Source of the DNA: JACDDK01 sp041747155
GTDB taxonomy: Bacteria; Actinomycetota; Rubrobacteria; Rubrobacterales; Rubrobacteraceae
DNA length: 16,246 nt
Direction of reading: 5' to 3'
NCBI GenBank assembly: GCA_041747155.1
Contig: JBGTFQ010000161.1
Span: forward strand, 1-16,246
The position numbers and the translations under genes are program-made. The notes under the pieces are model-generated. The model was not told the origin of the DNA. It did not search any database and was given only the letters and a program-made list of their open reading frames with translations. Positions 15,942 to 16,246 of this stretch are shown piece after piece (position 1 is the stretch's first letter; each line of letters begins with the position of its first letter).

Positions 15942-16246
15942 GGTCGCCTCCTCTCTATCTCATCCCACAGCACATCCGATTCTGCCGCAGAGTACCAAGT
16001 ATGAAGCTCGCGCCATTCGTCTTGCGTAGCCCAGACGAAAGAGTCGTGAGCGGTCTCTTCGAGGGTTACTTCACCGCCAGAGTAATGGGCTAGAAAGCCG
16101 ACACCAGCGTAGAGCTCGCGGTCGTCGGGAGCTTTCCAGGGCTCCACGCGGGTCCACCAGGCGGTTTGTATCTCAGCTTTTAGGCTAGTCTCCTCCAAGA
16201 GTTCGCGACTCGCGCACTGCACGAAATCTTCGCCGGGTTCGACGGT
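15938..16246 (-). CDS. NUDIX hydrolase (5'-truncated)
   Basis: The frame is open to the window edge, so the N-terminus is missing; 102 residues are present. A NUDIX box is visible near the edge. Reading from the edge it runs GEDFVQCASRELLEETSL, with the RE-x-x-EE core for Mg-pyrophosphate chemistry and serine where the signature has a late glycine. Downstream, GVGFLAHYSGGEV and HDSFVWATQDEW are typical of NUDIX folds. The enzyme should hydrolyse a nucleoside diphosphate linked to another moiety; the substrate cannot be inferred. It overlaps the small membrane-protein gene by four bases and leads the thiL operon as seen here. Some NUDIX enzymes act on thiamine-precursor pyrophosphates, but nothing here shows that. 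Confidence 0.85.
   Translation of the reverse strand, partial: TVEPGEDFVQCASRELLEETSLKAEIQTAWWTRVEPWKAPDDRELYAGVGFLAHYSGGEVTLEETAHDSFVWATQDEWRELHTWYSAAESDVLWDEIERRRP

Noticed and set aside
1..16246. CRISPR arrays, insertion sequences, tRNA or rRNA genes
   Set aside because: No regularly spaced repeats, transposase-like ORFs, terminal inverted repeats or RNA-gene signatures were seen on either strand by reading.

Overview
The window is moderately GC-rich bacterial DNA, densely packed, with many GTG and TTG starts and repeated 4-nt start/stop overlaps. The gene content fits a Gram-positive, actinobacterial-type host. A Rubrobacter-like lineage is my best guess, but it rests on general familiarity and not on a marker gene, so treat it as tentative. 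Both ends of the window cut through genes.

Region 1 (1-7543) is a signalling block. It opens with the 3' part of a very large hybrid histidine kinase: TM, HAMP, seven PAS, two GAF, HisKA, HATPase, two receiver domains and HPt. A REC-GGDEF response regulator (diguanylate cyclase with intact GGEEF and RxxD inhibition site) overlaps it by 4 nt. A stand-alone receiver protein on the opposite strand converges on the cyclase, and their TAA stops overlap.

Region 2 (7544-13856) is a putative surface-polysaccharide operon that starts divergently from the stand-alone receiver. In order it encodes a membrane-anchored HEAT-repeat protein, a processive cellulose-synthase-like GT2 glycosyltransferase, a membrane-anchored glycoside-hydrolase-like protein with a CBM9-like C-terminal region, a 66-residue ORF, and a GH16 lipoprotein. 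The 66-residue ORF resembles the tail of the glycoside-hydrolase-like protein. Spacing is 56 nt at one junction and overlapping at all others. I infer that the signalling block makes c-di-GMP that acts on polysaccharide synthesis. No PilZ domain is visible on the synthase, so the link is by context only.

Region 3 (13857-16246) is thiamine-related housekeeping. tenA (thiaminase II/aminopyrimidine hydrolase) has its own promoter-like box and strong ribosome binding site. It converges on a minus-strand operon of a truncated NUDIX hydrolase, a two-TM small protein and thiL (thiamine-monophosphate kinase). A 14-bp perfect inverted repeat between tenA and thiL is a likely bidirectional terminator and includes the thiL stop codon.

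The observations most worth following are the HEAT/GT2/GH/GH16 polysaccharide locus beside a c-di-GMP phosphorelay, and the 66-residue ORF that looks like an in-frame deletion remnant of a tandem paralogue of its upstream neighbour.
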